From assembly GCA_022844015.1 (NCBI GenBank), contig JALHMO010000024.1, positions 1 to 52,971 of the forward strand: a stretch of 52,971 nt of DNA, given 5' to 3'. The stretch comes from Reyranella sp. (lineage in GTDB: Bacteria; Pseudomonadota; Alphaproteobacteria; Reyranellales; Reyranellaceae). Below the pieces are notes generated by a model, which was not told the DNA's origin, searched no databases, and was given only the letters and a program-made list of their open reading frames with translations. Every line of letters starts with the position of its first letter. Within the stretch, counting starts at the first letter, position 1. A program made the position numbers and the translations under genes. Shown here one piece after another: positions 1 through 8,158 of the stretch.

Positions 1-201
1 CGCCGCATCGCCGGGCTCCAGGTCGCGGGTGGCCTCGCTCTCCAGCATGGCGCCGGCAAGCGCGCCCAGCCGGCCGACCGCGCGTCGCGCATCCGGATCG
101 AGCGCGACATGCAGGGCCACCGCCAGCTCGGGGCCGGCCGCCAGCGTGCCGGCGGCATAGTCCAGCAGCAGCTCGTCCGGGGCCGGGTGGCGGCTACTCA
201 T
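1..201 (-). CDS. ChrR-like anti-sigma factor, N-terminal part (cut by the window edge)
   Basis: The 67 visible codons begin at an ATG that overlaps the sigma-factor stop as ATGA, so the two genes are almost certainly translated together. The protein opens with His5, then the DYAAGTL stretch at residues 14-20 and a His at residue 31. This matches the N-terminal anti-sigma domain of ChrR, the zinc protein that holds RpoE inactive in Rhodobacter. In ChrR the zinc ligands are His6, His31, Cys35 and Cys38. Here both His are kept, but the two Cys positions read Asp35 and Ala38, so the canonical HxxxCxxC site is broken. The C-terminal cupin-like domain expected of ChrR would lie beyond the window. 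Identity as the partner anti-sigma is well supported by position. Zinc binding is doubtful. Confidence 0.75.
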   Translation of the reverse strand, partial: MSSRHPAPDELLLDYAAGTLAAGPELAVALHVALDPDARRAVGRLGALAGAMLESEATRDLEPGDAA

Positions 202-755
202 AACGCGTCCTTCTCCAGTGCCTGGCGCAATCGCCCGAGGGCCATGCGAATGCGCGACTTCACGGTGCCGAGCGGCAGCTTCAGCTCGTCGGCGATCGCG
301 GTGTGCGACTTGTCCTCGAAGAAGGCCTTCTGGACGACCACCAATTGATCCGCCGACAGGGTGCGCAGCAGCTCCTGCATCCGAATATACGTCTGGCCGG
401 CAAGAACGGATTTGTCGGCATCGTCGTCGGCGGGAGCGAAGACCGTCAGCCAATCCTCGGTTTCTATGGCCGGCTTGCCGGTGCGGCGCAACAGGTCGAT
501 CCGCTTGTTGCGGGCGATGGTGTAGATCCAGGTCGCGGGGGAGGCGCGGCTGCGATCGAAGCTGGCGGCCTTGCGCCACACCACGATCAGCGCCTCCTGC
601 GCCACTTCCTGCGCGGCGTCGGCATCGGCGCCGCCGCGCATCAGGAAAGCCTTCACCCTGGGCGCGAAGTGCCGGAACAGCGCGGCGAAGGCGGCGCGAT
701 CCTGGCGGGCCGCGATGGCCTCGATCAGGTCGGCCGCTTCCTCGGGCGACAGCAT
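198..755 (-). CDS. ECF RNA polymerase sigma factor, RpoE/ECF11-like
   Basis: This 185-residue protein has the two-domain build of extracytoplasmic-function sigma factors. Region 2 (about residues 25-92) holds the helix ending WIYTIARNKRIDLLRR, which reads and melts the -10 element. Region 4 (about 130-182) holds the helix-turn-helix with SHTAIADELKLPLGTVKSRIR. There is no region 3, as usual for the group. GAGG lies about 5 bases before the ATG. The next gene overlaps by 4 bases and encodes a ChrR-like anti-sigma factor. The RpoE-ChrR pairs of this class answer singlet oxygen and organic peroxide stress. That role is inferred from family and neighbour, and it is less certain because the partner lacks the two zinc cysteines. 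Confidence 0.9.
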   Translation of the reverse strand: MLSPEEAADLIEAIAARQDRAAFAALFRHFAPRVKAFLMRGGADADAAQEVAQEALIVVWRKAASFDRSRASPATWIYTIARNKRIDLLRRTGKPAIETEDWLTVFAPADDDADKSVLAGQTYIRMQELLRTLSADQLVVVQKAFFEDKSHTAIADELKLPLGTVKSRIRMALGRLRQALEKDAL

Positions 756-773
756 CGCCGCCTCGACGGTTCG

Positions 774-2183
774 TCAGGCCCGGGCGAGGGTCGGCGGCTG
801 GGCGCCGAGATCCCAGAACAGCCCGGTCATCAGCCTGAGCCCCTCGCGCGCAACCGGCGCCAGCAGGTGCTCGTTCGGCGCATGCTGCGAGCAGGCGGCG
901 TAGGAATGCGGCACCCACACGGTGGGCAGGCCGAGGATGTCGGTGAACACCTCGTTGGGCAGCGAGCCGCCGAGATTGGGCAGCATGTTGGGCTTCTGGC
1001 CGACCGTCCTCTCGATCGAGCCGGCGGCGAACCGGGCCCACGGGTTCTCCGGGTCGAGGCGCGTCGCGTTCATGATCACGTCGCGCGCCGCCTCGAGCTC
1101 GATGTCCTGGTAGCCGTGGCGGTCGAGATGGCGGCGCAGCGCCGGCAGGATGTCGTGCGGATCGGTGCCGACGACGAAGCGGAGCTGGCAGTAGGCGATG
1201 GCCGAGGGCGGGATGGCGTTGACCGGCCGGTCGGGATTGCCGGTCTTGAACGCCAGCACCTCGAAGCTGTTCCAGCCGAACACCCGCTCGACCGGGGTCA
1301 GCTGCTCCTCGCCCCAGTCCGGGTCGATGGCGGGCGCGCCCTCGCCGGCATCGATATGCGCGTCGGCGAGTGCCGCGCGCACCGAGTTGGTGAGCGTGGT
1401 CGGCCGCCATTCCGGCACCTTTATCTGGCCGCGCCGGTCGGTGATGGTGGCCAGCGCGTGCGCCAGCACGATGCCGGGGTTGGAGAGCAGCCCGCCCCAG
1501 TTGCCCGAATGGTGCCCGCCCTCGCGATAGGCGAGCTTCAGGTTGAAGTTCATGGTGCCGCGCGTGCCGCCGAAGATGGTCGGCCGACGGTGATCGAGGC
1601 GCGGGCCATCGGAGCCGATCAGCGCATCGGCCTTGAGCGCCGCCTTGTTGGCCTTGCAGAAATCGGCGAGGCCCGGCGAGCCGGTCTCCTCGCCGGTCTC
1701 GATCAGGACGGTCGAGTTGAAGCCGAGCGCGCCACGCTCCCCCAGCACGCACGCAAGTGCGGCGATGTTGATCGTGTGCTGGCCCTTGTTGTCGGCCGTG
1801 CCACGGCCGTACATGCGGTCGCCTTCGATGACGATCTTCCATGGCGACAGGCCGGCCCGCCACTGGTCGTCCTGGCCGCGGATCACGTCGCCGTGGCCGT
1901 AGGTCAGCACGGTCGGCTTGGCCGGATCCTCGACGCGGCGGGCGATCAGGAATGGCCCGTACTCGGCGCGCGGGTTGGGCAGCACGGTGCACTCGTAGCC
2001 GAGCTTCTGCAGCGACTCGGTCATCTCGCCCGAGACGTACTGCTGCAGGGCGGGCATGGAGTCCGTCTCCTGGCTGGTTGTCGGGATGGCCACCCGCCGC
2101 TGCAGCTCGGCCAGGAAGCCGCCCTCGTCGAAGTATTTTTCCGCGCGCGCGATGGCGCCGTCCCGGGTACCGCTGGTCATCAT
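774..2183 (-). CDS. M20 family metallopeptidase / amidohydrolase
   Basis: This cytoplasmic zinc hydrolase of about 469 residues belongs to the M20 (ArgE/DapE/carboxypeptidase G2) superfamily. The metal-binding signatures are present in order: YGHGDVI at about residue 100 (metal His and following Asp), GRGTADNKGQ at about 130 (bridging Asp), and ETGEETGSPG at about 165 (catalytic Glu-Glu). A lid or dimerisation domain and a C-terminal half with a late metal His follow. No signal peptide is seen. AGGA lies 5 bases before ATG-ATG, which favours a start a few codons inside the longest open frame. These enzymes cleave peptides or N-acyl/carbamoyl amino acids, and the substrate cannot be read from sequence. 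The sigma-factor gene follows after 18 bases on the same strand, so read-through is possible. Confidence 0.88.
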   Translation of the reverse strand: MMTSGTRDGAIARAEKYFDEGGFLAELQRRVAIPTTSQETDSMPALQQYVSGEMTESLQKLGYECTVLPNPRAEYGPFLIARRVEDPAKPTVLTYGHGDVIRGQDDQWRAGLSPWKIVIEGDRMYGRGTADNKGQHTINIAALACVLGERGALGFNSTVLIETGEETGSPGLADFCKANKAALKADALIGSDGPRLDHRRPTIFGGTRGTMNFNLKLAYREGGHHSGNWGGLLSNPGIVLAHALATITDRRGQIKVPEWRPTTLTNSVRAALADAHIDAGEGAPAIDPDWGEEQLTPVERVFGWNSFEVLAFKTGNPDRPVNAIPPSAIAYCQLRFVVGTDPHDILPALRRHLDRHGYQDIELEAARDVIMNATRLDPENPWARFAAGSIERTVGQKPNMLPNLGGSLPNEVFTDILGLPTVWVPHSYAACSQHAPNEHLLAPVAREGLRLMTGLFWDLGAQPPTLARA

Positions 2184-2223
2184 TCCTGTCCTGTTCACGC
2201 CATGGGCTGGCAGACTAGCACCG

Positions 2224-2628
2224 TTACGACCGCGACAGGGCGCCCGCCACGAACGCCACCGCGAGGGCCAGGGCGCCGAGCCAGGCCCCGCCAGGGTTGG
2301 CGGCAGCGCGGGACGACAGGCGCACGATCGACTGGCACCAGGCGGGCTTGCCGTGGATCCACACTGCCGTCAGCAGGCCCGCCACGCAGCCGATCAGGAT
2401 GGCATAGGAGACGTGCGTCAAGGCGACGCTCCAGTCGTGCTGATGGGCGGCCCATCGCGAGAACGCCGTTGCGACGGCGACCACGGCGAACATCGTCGCC
2501 ATCGGCAGGAGCACCGGCGACAGCACGATCGGCTGGCGTTGCGGCCCCTCGGTCTGCAGCGCCGCCGCCGTCATGAACGCCATGAAGCCGCCCGAGCACA
2601 GGAGCAGGAACGCCAATCCCACGCTCAC
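2224..2628 (-). CDS. Small integral membrane protein of unknown function
   Basis: The 134 residues are mostly hydrophobic. There are about four candidate membrane helices, at residues 3-23, 35-58, 70-92 and 113-131, with short charged loops between them. I do not recognise a family. The start is GTG, chosen because GGGAGG lies 6 bases upstream. The M20 peptidase gene begins about 40 bases downstream on the same strand, so the two could share a transcript. Codon use is like that of the neighbours. In the 211-base gap up to the divergent alcohol dehydrogenase gene, I see only a short CCCCGG/CCGGGG stem at 2669-2687. Confidence 0.6.
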   Translation of the reverse strand: MSVGLAFLLLCSGGFMAFMTAAALQTEGPQRQPIVLSPVLLPMATMFAVVAVATAFSRWAAHQHDWSVALTHVSYAILIGCVAGLLTAVWIHGKPAWCQSIVRLSSRAAANPGGAWLGALALAVAFVAGALSRS

Positions 2629-2839
2629 AGCCCGCCTCCCCTGGCCGTCGGAAACATCTCAAATCCCTCCCCGGTCATCGGCCGGGGCACTTGCCATGCC
2701 ATTGCCGTCATCGCCGCCCAAACCTGCCTGCCCAACCGGCCGATGTTTAGCGTCCATCGGGCCCGCGGCATAGGGGGCTTCCGGTCGCTGGCGCGGGTGG
2801 TCGAAACGCAGGCAAGATGATGCTTTCCGGGAGGGCAGG

Positions 2840-3982
2840 ATGCTGACATCAGGGCGCGTCGTTTTCACCGACATGGAAGAGGTCCACTACGGCAAGCCGG
2901 CCGACCAGTCGGTGGCGGCGCTGGTCGAGAGCTATGGCGCCGAGCGGGTGTTCGTGATGGCCAGCGGCACGCTCGATCGCGAGACCGACGAGGTCGAGAA
3001 GGTTCGCCGCGCGCTCGGCAACAAGTGCGTCGGCACCTTCGCCAGCATGCCGGCGCATTCGCCGCGCTCGGCGGTGATCGCCGCCACCCGGCAGGCGCGC
3101 GAGGCCAGGGCCGACCTGATCGTCACCGTGGGCGGAGGCTCGATCACCGACGGGGCCAAGGCGGTCCAGCTGTGCCTCGCCAACGGCATCGACAGCGTCG
3201 AGGAGATGGACAGGATCCGCGCCGCCGACGTCAAGGCGCCGACGGTGCGCCAGATCTCGATCCCGACCACGCTGTCGGCCGGCGAGTTTTCCGGCATTGC
3301 CGGCGTCACCAACGAGGCGACCAGAATCAAGGAGCTGTTCCGGCACCCCCTGACGATCCCGCGCGCGGTAATCCTCGACCCCGAGGTGACGCGACACACG
3401 CCGATGTGGCTCTTCCTGTCGACCGGCATCCGCGCCGTCGATCACTGCGTCGAGGGCGTGTGCTCCAACGAATCGACCGAGTTCACCAACGCCTCGGCCC
3501 TGCACGGGCTGTCGATGCTGGCACGCGGCCTGCCGCGGGTGCTCGCCGATCCGAAGGACATGAAGGCGCGGCTCGATTGCCAGATCGGCTCGTGGCTGTC
3601 GATGGGCGGCCTGGCGGCTGGCGTGCCGATGGGCGCGAGCCACGGCATCGGCTACGTGCTGGGCGCGGTGTTCGACGTGCCGCACGGCCACACCTCGTGC
3701 ATCATGCTGCCGTGGGTGATGCGCTGGAACAAGCCGGCCAATGCCGACAAGCAGGCCGCGGTCGCCGCCGCGATGGGCCATCCCGGCGAGGATGCCGGCG
3801 ACGTGCTCGACCGGTTCATCGCCGGCCTCGGCATGCCGCGCACGCTCGGCGCGGTGAAGATCGGGCGCGAGCATTTCGAGCGCATCGCCAAGCAGGCGAT
3901 GGGCACGCCCTGGGTGCCGCGCAATCCCCGACCCATCCACGGGCCGGCCGAGGTCCAGGAGATCCTGAACCTCGCCGCCTGA
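2840..3982 (+). CDS. Iron-containing alcohol dehydrogenase / maleylacetate reductase family
   Basis: This 380-residue protein has the two-domain fold of group III metal-dependent alcohol dehydrogenases. The NAD(P)-binding signature GGGSITDGAK is at residues 98-107. The iron-site region has Asp201-His202 in the IRAVDHCVEG stretch, His268 in ASHGIGYVLG, and His282/His284 in VPHGHTS. These positions match the metal ligands and the conserved C-terminal histidine block. GGGAGGGCAGG sits directly before the ATG. The family oxidises small alcohols or reduces aldehydes and maleylacetate, and the substrate here is unknown. The DUF4214 hydrolase gene follows after 22 bases on the same strand, but no functional link is obvious. 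A second member of the family is cut by the right edge of the window. Confidence 0.88.
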   Translation: MLTSGRVVFTDMEEVHYGKPADQSVAALVESYGAERVFVMASGTLDRETDEVEKVRRALGNKCVGTFASMPAHSPRSAVIAATRQAREARADLIVTVGGGSITDGAKAVQLCLANGIDSVEEMDRIRAADVKAPTVRQISIPTTLSAGEFSGIAGVTNEATRIKELFRHPLTIPRAVILDPEVTRHTPMWLFLSTGIRAVDHCVEGVCSNESTEFTNASALHGLSMLARGLPRVLADPKDMKARLDCQIGSWLSMGGLAAGVPMGASHGIGYVLGAVFDVPHGHTSCIMLPWVMRWNKPANADKQAAVAAAMGHPGEDAGDVLDRFIAGLGMPRTLGAVKIGREHFERIAKQAMGTPWVPRNPRPIHGPAEVQEILNLAA

Positions 3983-4004
3983 GACCCGATAGAAGGACCG
4001 ATCG

Positions 4005-5903
4005 ATGACCACCAGCATCGTGCCCGCCAACACGCCGTTCAGTTACAACCTCGGCATCGACTACGAGACCTGGGAGAACGGGCGTACCGGGCGCAGCATC
4101 AGCGCCGACCTCGACCAGATCGGCCAGTACTTCAAGCTGGTGCGGACCTATCACGATGCGGCTGTCGGCGTTCCGCCGGGCAGCGCGCCGGTCATCGATC
4201 CGACACAGGCCGCGGCGATCAGCTACATCGTCGGCCAGCCCGGCATGCAGCTCGTCATGGGCACCAACAACAATGCGGTGGCAGACGGCGGGTTCACCAC
4301 GCCGTTCACGCCCGGCCTGATGACCAGCTCGACCTACACCGACCAGTGGGTGCAGATGGTGATCGGTGCCTTCGGTAGCGTCGACAAGGTCAAGGCGTCG
4401 CTGGCGCTGATCCAGATCGGCAACGAGCTCGACGTGAACGGGCCGCCGCCCGGCGATCCCGCTTTCTCCAGCTACCAGGGCTGGATCAACGACTCGTTCA
4501 CCAACCTCAAGGCGTCGCTGGCCAGTGCCGGGCTGGGCTCGATCCCGGTGTCGACGACGATCGCCAACTACCCGACCGCGGCCTCGGCCAACCCGATCGC
4601 CTTCAACACCACGCAGTACATCATCAGCAACTGGAGCGCGGGCTGGAACGCGAACACCCCGATGGTGTTCTTCAACCAGTACACGCAGAACAATGGATCA
4701 TCGACCGACTATCAGTACGACATCAACTACTTCACCGGGGTGAGCGCCAGCCTCCCTGGCACGGCCGAGGTGGGGATCGGCGAGACCGGCTATTCGACCT
4801 TCTACGGGCAGGCCAACCAGCAGAACGTCTATGGGCAGATCGTGACCTGGCTCGACGGCCAGTACACGGCCAGCGGCAACATGACCGTGCCGATGTTCCT
4901 GTTCGACGCGTTCGACCAGCCGGCCGTCACCAACTGGGAGGGCCAGTACGGCATCTTCGCGCAAAGCGCCACGTTCCAGCCGACCGGCCTGAAGCCAGGC
5001 ATCGCGCTGCCGGCGTGGTCGGCGACACCGATCGGCACGACGACGGGCGGCAGCACCAACGACGTGATGTACTCGGCCGCGGCTGATGCGAGCTTCCTGG
5101 CAAGCAGCGGGAACGACGTCGTCGTCGCCTCGGCCGGCTCCAACAACCGGTTGATCTTCTGGGATGTGGCGCAGAGCTTCGCGGTGTCGATCGCCGCCGG
5201 CCAGCAGGCGGTGACAGTGCACGACACCAGCGGCGAGCATGGCACCGACAGCCTCTTCAACATCCAGTTCCTGCAGTTCGCCAACCAGACGGTCGATCTC
5301 GGCTCGCTGGTCGTGGCCGCCAACCTGTCGGCCGACAGCTTCGCGCCGGTGATCCAGCTCTACGGCGCCTATCTCGACCGCACCCCCGATGCGCTGGGCC
5401 TGCACTACTGGCTGGCCCGGTCCGGCGAGGGCATGGACCTCACCGACATCGCGAAGAGCTTCTACTTTTCGGCCGAGGCGGTCGCCTTGCGGCCGGCGAC
5501 GAACGGCGCAAGCGAGCTCGTCACCGCCGCCTATCAGGACGCGCTCGGCCGCACGCCCGACGGCGCCGGCCTCGCCTACTGGGCGGCGGAAGTGCAGAGC
5601 GGCCGCCTGCCCGAGGACAAGCTGCCGCTCGCCCTGATGATGGGTGCGCTGGCCTCGGGCGGCAGCAGCACGGACGCGCAGTACATCGCCAACCATGTCG
5701 CGGTCGGCGCCCATTTCGCGCTCGAGCAAGGCCTGGGAAATATCGACCAGGCGCGCGCCGTCGCGGCCCTGGTCGACAGCACGGCAGCGAGCGTCGCCGC
5801 TGCCAACCAGCTGACCGACGGCTATGCCGCCGCCGCAGCGGCGGCCGACACCGCCGAGCTCGTGGTCCAGCTGGTTGGCATTGCCGACCAGATCCACGTC
5901 TGA
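4005..5903 (+). CDS. Glycoside-hydrolase-like TIM-barrel protein with C-terminal DUF4214 domain
   Basis: In this 632-residue protein, residues 1-330 look like a clan-A glycoside hydrolase, near GH17 in style. A strand ends in QIGNELDVNG with a candidate acid/base Glu141. A second ends in VGIGETGYST with a candidate nucleophile Glu260. The spacing and the NE motif fit a retaining beta-glucanase. Residues 340-440 are a linker rich in Gly, Ser, Asp and Asn. About 445-600 is a DUF4214 domain, seen as paired YLDRTPDALGLHYWL and ALGRTPDGAGLAYW repeats. That domain is common in large secreted proteins of this bacterial group. There is no N-terminal signal peptide, so export by a type I system is the likely route, which is inference. 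AAGGA lies 8 bases before the ATG. It converges with another DUF4214 gene. Confidence 0.75.
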   Translation: MTTSIVPANTPFSYNLGIDYETWENGRTGRSISADLDQIGQYFKLVRTYHDAAVGVPPGSAPVIDPTQAAAISYIVGQPGMQLVMGTNNNAVADGGFTTPFTPGLMTSSTYTDQWVQMVIGAFGSVDKVKASLALIQIGNELDVNGPPPGDPAFSSYQGWINDSFTNLKASLASAGLGSIPVSTTIANYPTAASANPIAFNTTQYIISNWSAGWNANTPMVFFNQYTQNNGSSTDYQYDINYFTGVSASLPGTAEVGIGETGYSTFYGQANQQNVYGQIVTWLDGQYTASGNMTVPMFLFDAFDQPAVTNWEGQYGIFAQSATFQPTGLKPGIALPAWSATPIGTTTGGSTNDVMYSAAADASFLASSGNDVVVASAGSNNRLIFWDVAQSFAVSIAAGQQAVTVHDTSGEHGTDSLFNIQFLQFANQTVDLGSLVVAANLSADSFAPVIQLYGAYLDRTPDALGLHYWLARSGEGMDLTDIAKSFYFSAEAVALRPATNGASELVTAAYQDALGRTPDGAGLAYWAAEVQSGRLPEDKLPLALMMGALASGGSSTDAQYIANHVAVGAHFALEQGLGNIDQARAVAALVDSTAASVAAANQLTDGYAAAAAAADTAELVVQLVGIADQIHV

Positions 5904-5931
5904 TCGCGCCCGCTTGGGACTGCCCGCTCGG

Positions 5932-8004
5932 TCAGCCATGCGCGAGGACGTAGTCCTCGCCGTTCTTGACGCCGAGCAGAATGCTCGCGTCGGTCCCTTG
6001 CACGGCTCTCAACAGATCGGTCGCCGCCGTGATATCGGCCGGACCATTCCACGCCATGCCGTGCTCCTGCTGGGAGTGCACGAACTCGAGGCTCACGGCA
6101 ACCTTGCCCATCAAGGCTTCGAGATCCGTGGGGCCCGGGAAGACGATGACGTTGACGTTGCCGCTCTGGGCGAGTCCGGACGGAGCGTCTTGCGCGCCGC
6201 TCATGATGTCGACCAGAACCGAGCCCACGAACTCGCCGCCCGCCAGCTTCTGGTGGACCTGTCCCGTCCAGTAGGCGAGCCCGCCTGCGTCGACCGACCG
6301 ATTGAAGAGGTTGTGATACACGCCGTCGAGAAAGGCGTGGATGTCGCCGTCGCTCGCGGTGCCTGGATTTGCCAGGAAGGAATAGAGTCCTTTCGCTTCC
6401 TCGCTGATCGCGAACGAGCTCGCGATGTTGGCGAGCAACATTTTCGGCCCCTGGGTCGGTAGGCCGGTGTGAAATTCATTGATCCAGAAGGCGAAGCCTG
6501 CGGCATCGGCGGCACGCCCGGCGAAGGCGACATAGGCCGCGGCGACCTGTTCCTCAGGCGTGAGGGCCAGCAGGTTCAGCGTCGGCGTCGCGCCGTGGAT
6601 GACAGGGACCACGTGGATCGTGACCTGCGCCTCGTCCGAGCCATCCGGTCCGTTGGCGCGGTAGGTAAAGGTGTCGATACCGTGGAAGCCGGCGTCCGGC
6701 CTGTAGGTCAGGACGGTGAACCCCGAGAGGGGGACCCACTGCTCGAGCGTGCCGTGACTTGGGCCCGACAGGATGGAAATCGCCGTAGCGCCGATGTCAT
6801 TCGCTTCCACGCCGCGACCGAACAGGCCCCCCACTTTGCCGCCTTCAAGCGTGACGTAGGAATCGTCGTGGGCAACGACCGGCAGCGGGTCGTCGTTGGT
6901 GATGTAGCCCCAACTCCAGCCCTCCTTGATGGCGAGGTCATCCGACGGGTTGGAAAGCTGGATCTGGAACTCTTCGCTGGTCTCCGAGAGCGTGTCGCCC
7001 GCGACGGGAACCGTAAAGGTCTTGCGCATCTCGCCGGGGTCGAACGTCACCGTGCCACTGGGGAAAATGCCGCCCACGAAGTCGGCGGCGTCGGCCGAGT
7101 AGCCCAGGGTGTCCGGAAACGGGCCGTGCTGTGGGTAGGCACTCACCGTCCAGGAAACGCTGTGCGCAAGGGAAATATCGCCCCTTCGAATGAGCTCGAA
7201 CGTGTAGTTCGTCGTACCCGAATCGCCTTCGGCCTGGTCCGAAAGCCGATGCAGCTCGACCGTCGCGTCGTCGTTCAGGATCGCAGCCGACACATAGTTG
7301 GGACCGTCGATCACACCCACCATGTTCGGCAGCTCCACCGTGAACGACTCAGCCGACTCGACGTCGGTATCGGGGGCGACCTTGATGGCGATCGTCTTGT
7401 GGGTCTCGCCCGGGGCGAACGTGACGGTGCCGGAAGGCAGCACCCCACCCGCGAAATCCGAGGCGTTCAGGCCATTGTCGTAATCCGCGTGCACCGTCCA
7501 GGGCAGGACCTGCGTCCCCGAGAGGTCGCCCGAGCGCGTCAACTCGAAGACGAATTCAGCCCCTTGCCCGTCGACCGAGCCCTCGCGCAGCGCCGGTGCC
7601 TGCACCGTGATCGCGATCTTGGTGTCGTCGTCGACGATGGTGCCGCGGGCTGCCGTTCCGTAGTCCGTCTCGGTCGTCCGGTCGTAGGCGCTTATCGTGA
7701 AGCCTTCGTCAGGTTCGACTGCAAAATCCGCGGTGGTATACAAGGTGAATGTCCTTGTGGTCTCGCCGGGCGCAAAGAGGACTGTTCCGATCGTCGCGTC
7801 GAGCTCCGACAGACTGATCGGATGCTCGCCCGAACCGTATGCATGCCAAAAGACGAGCTGCTGCTCCGAGGTGTCGCCGGCGCGGGTGATCGTGCACAGG
7901 AAGGGAGTGCCGCCGCCCGAGCCCTCGATCAGCCGTGACTGCGGGAGGGTGATCGTTACCGACAGACTTTCAGGCGGCGAGACCGCGTCGTTTTCGTTTG
8001 CCAT
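5932..8004 (-). CDS. Large repeat protein: Calx-beta domains, cadherin-like domain and DUF4214
   Basis: This 690-residue acidic protein has no signal peptide. Three Calx-beta-like repeats of about 115 residues come first (roughly 15-127, 130-247 and 250-365). Each contains a GTVxFxPGExxKTxxI core and ends in a Asn/Asp-Asp-Asp turn. A bacterial Ig/cadherin-like segment follows at about 370-465, and then a DUF4214 domain at about 480-600 (FAGRAADAAGFAFW and FNRSVDAGGLAYW repeats). Such proteins are usually calcium-binding and cell-surface or secreted, exported by type I systems without a cleaved leader. It is tail-to-tail with the glycoside-hydrolase-like DUF4214 gene, 28 bases apart. No ABC or HlyD exporter is nearby. 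The exact role, whether adhesin or matrix protein, is not readable. The ribosome-binding site before the ATG is weak. Confidence 0.78.
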   Translation of the reverse strand: MANENDAVSPPESLSVTITLPQSRLIEGSGGGTPFLCTITRAGDTSEQQLVFWHAYGSGEHPISLSELDATIGTVLFAPGETTRTFTLYTTADFAVEPDEGFTISAYDRTTETDYGTAARGTIVDDDTKIAITVQAPALREGSVDGQGAEFVFELTRSGDLSGTQVLPWTVHADYDNGLNASDFAGGVLPSGTVTFAPGETHKTIAIKVAPDTDVESAESFTVELPNMVGVIDGPNYVSAAILNDDATVELHRLSDQAEGDSGTTNYTFELIRRGDISLAHSVSWTVSAYPQHGPFPDTLGYSADAADFVGGIFPSGTVTFDPGEMRKTFTVPVAGDTLSETSEEFQIQLSNPSDDLAIKEGWSWGYITNDDPLPVVAHDDSYVTLEGGKVGGLFGRGVEANDIGATAISILSGPSHGTLEQWVPLSGFTVLTYRPDAGFHGIDTFTYRANGPDGSDEAQVTIHVVPVIHGATPTLNLLALTPEEQVAAAYVAFAGRAADAAGFAFWINEFHTGLPTQGPKMLLANIASSFAISEEAKGLYSFLANPGTASDGDIHAFLDGVYHNLFNRSVDAGGLAYWTGQVHQKLAGGEFVGSVLVDIMSGAQDAPSGLAQSGNVNVIVFPGPTDLEALMGKVAVSLEFVHSQQEHGMAWNGPADITAATDLLRAVQGTDASILLGVKNGEDYVLAHG

Positions 8005-8059
8005 GATCGACGTGCAAGATTCCTGAAGGGACGCGGGATCTACGAGCGCGCCCGCTTAA

Positions 8060-8100
8060 GGCGGCGACGCGGTAGCCCCGCAGGCGGCAACGCGGCAGCC
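8060..8100. repeat. Imperfect 18-base tandem repeat, two copies
   Basis: GGCGGCGACGCGGTAGCC at 8060-8077 is followed at 8083-8100 by a copy with two mismatches, a 23-base period. It lies in the 154-base gap between the promoter end of the Calx-beta gene and the 3' end of the ureohydrolase gene. No function is apparent. Confidence 0.5.
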
Positions 8101-8158
8101 GTCGCTCCTGCCACGACAATGTGGCAGCATCAAGCTGCACGCGCCCTGAAGGTCGCTT

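Noticed and set aside
303..2576. 757-codon open frame on the plus strand
   Set aside because: It is the antisense shadow of the sigma-factor and M20 genes. Arg, Gly and His-rich composition with no recognisable motif. Many similar long shadows exist in this GC-rich DNA.
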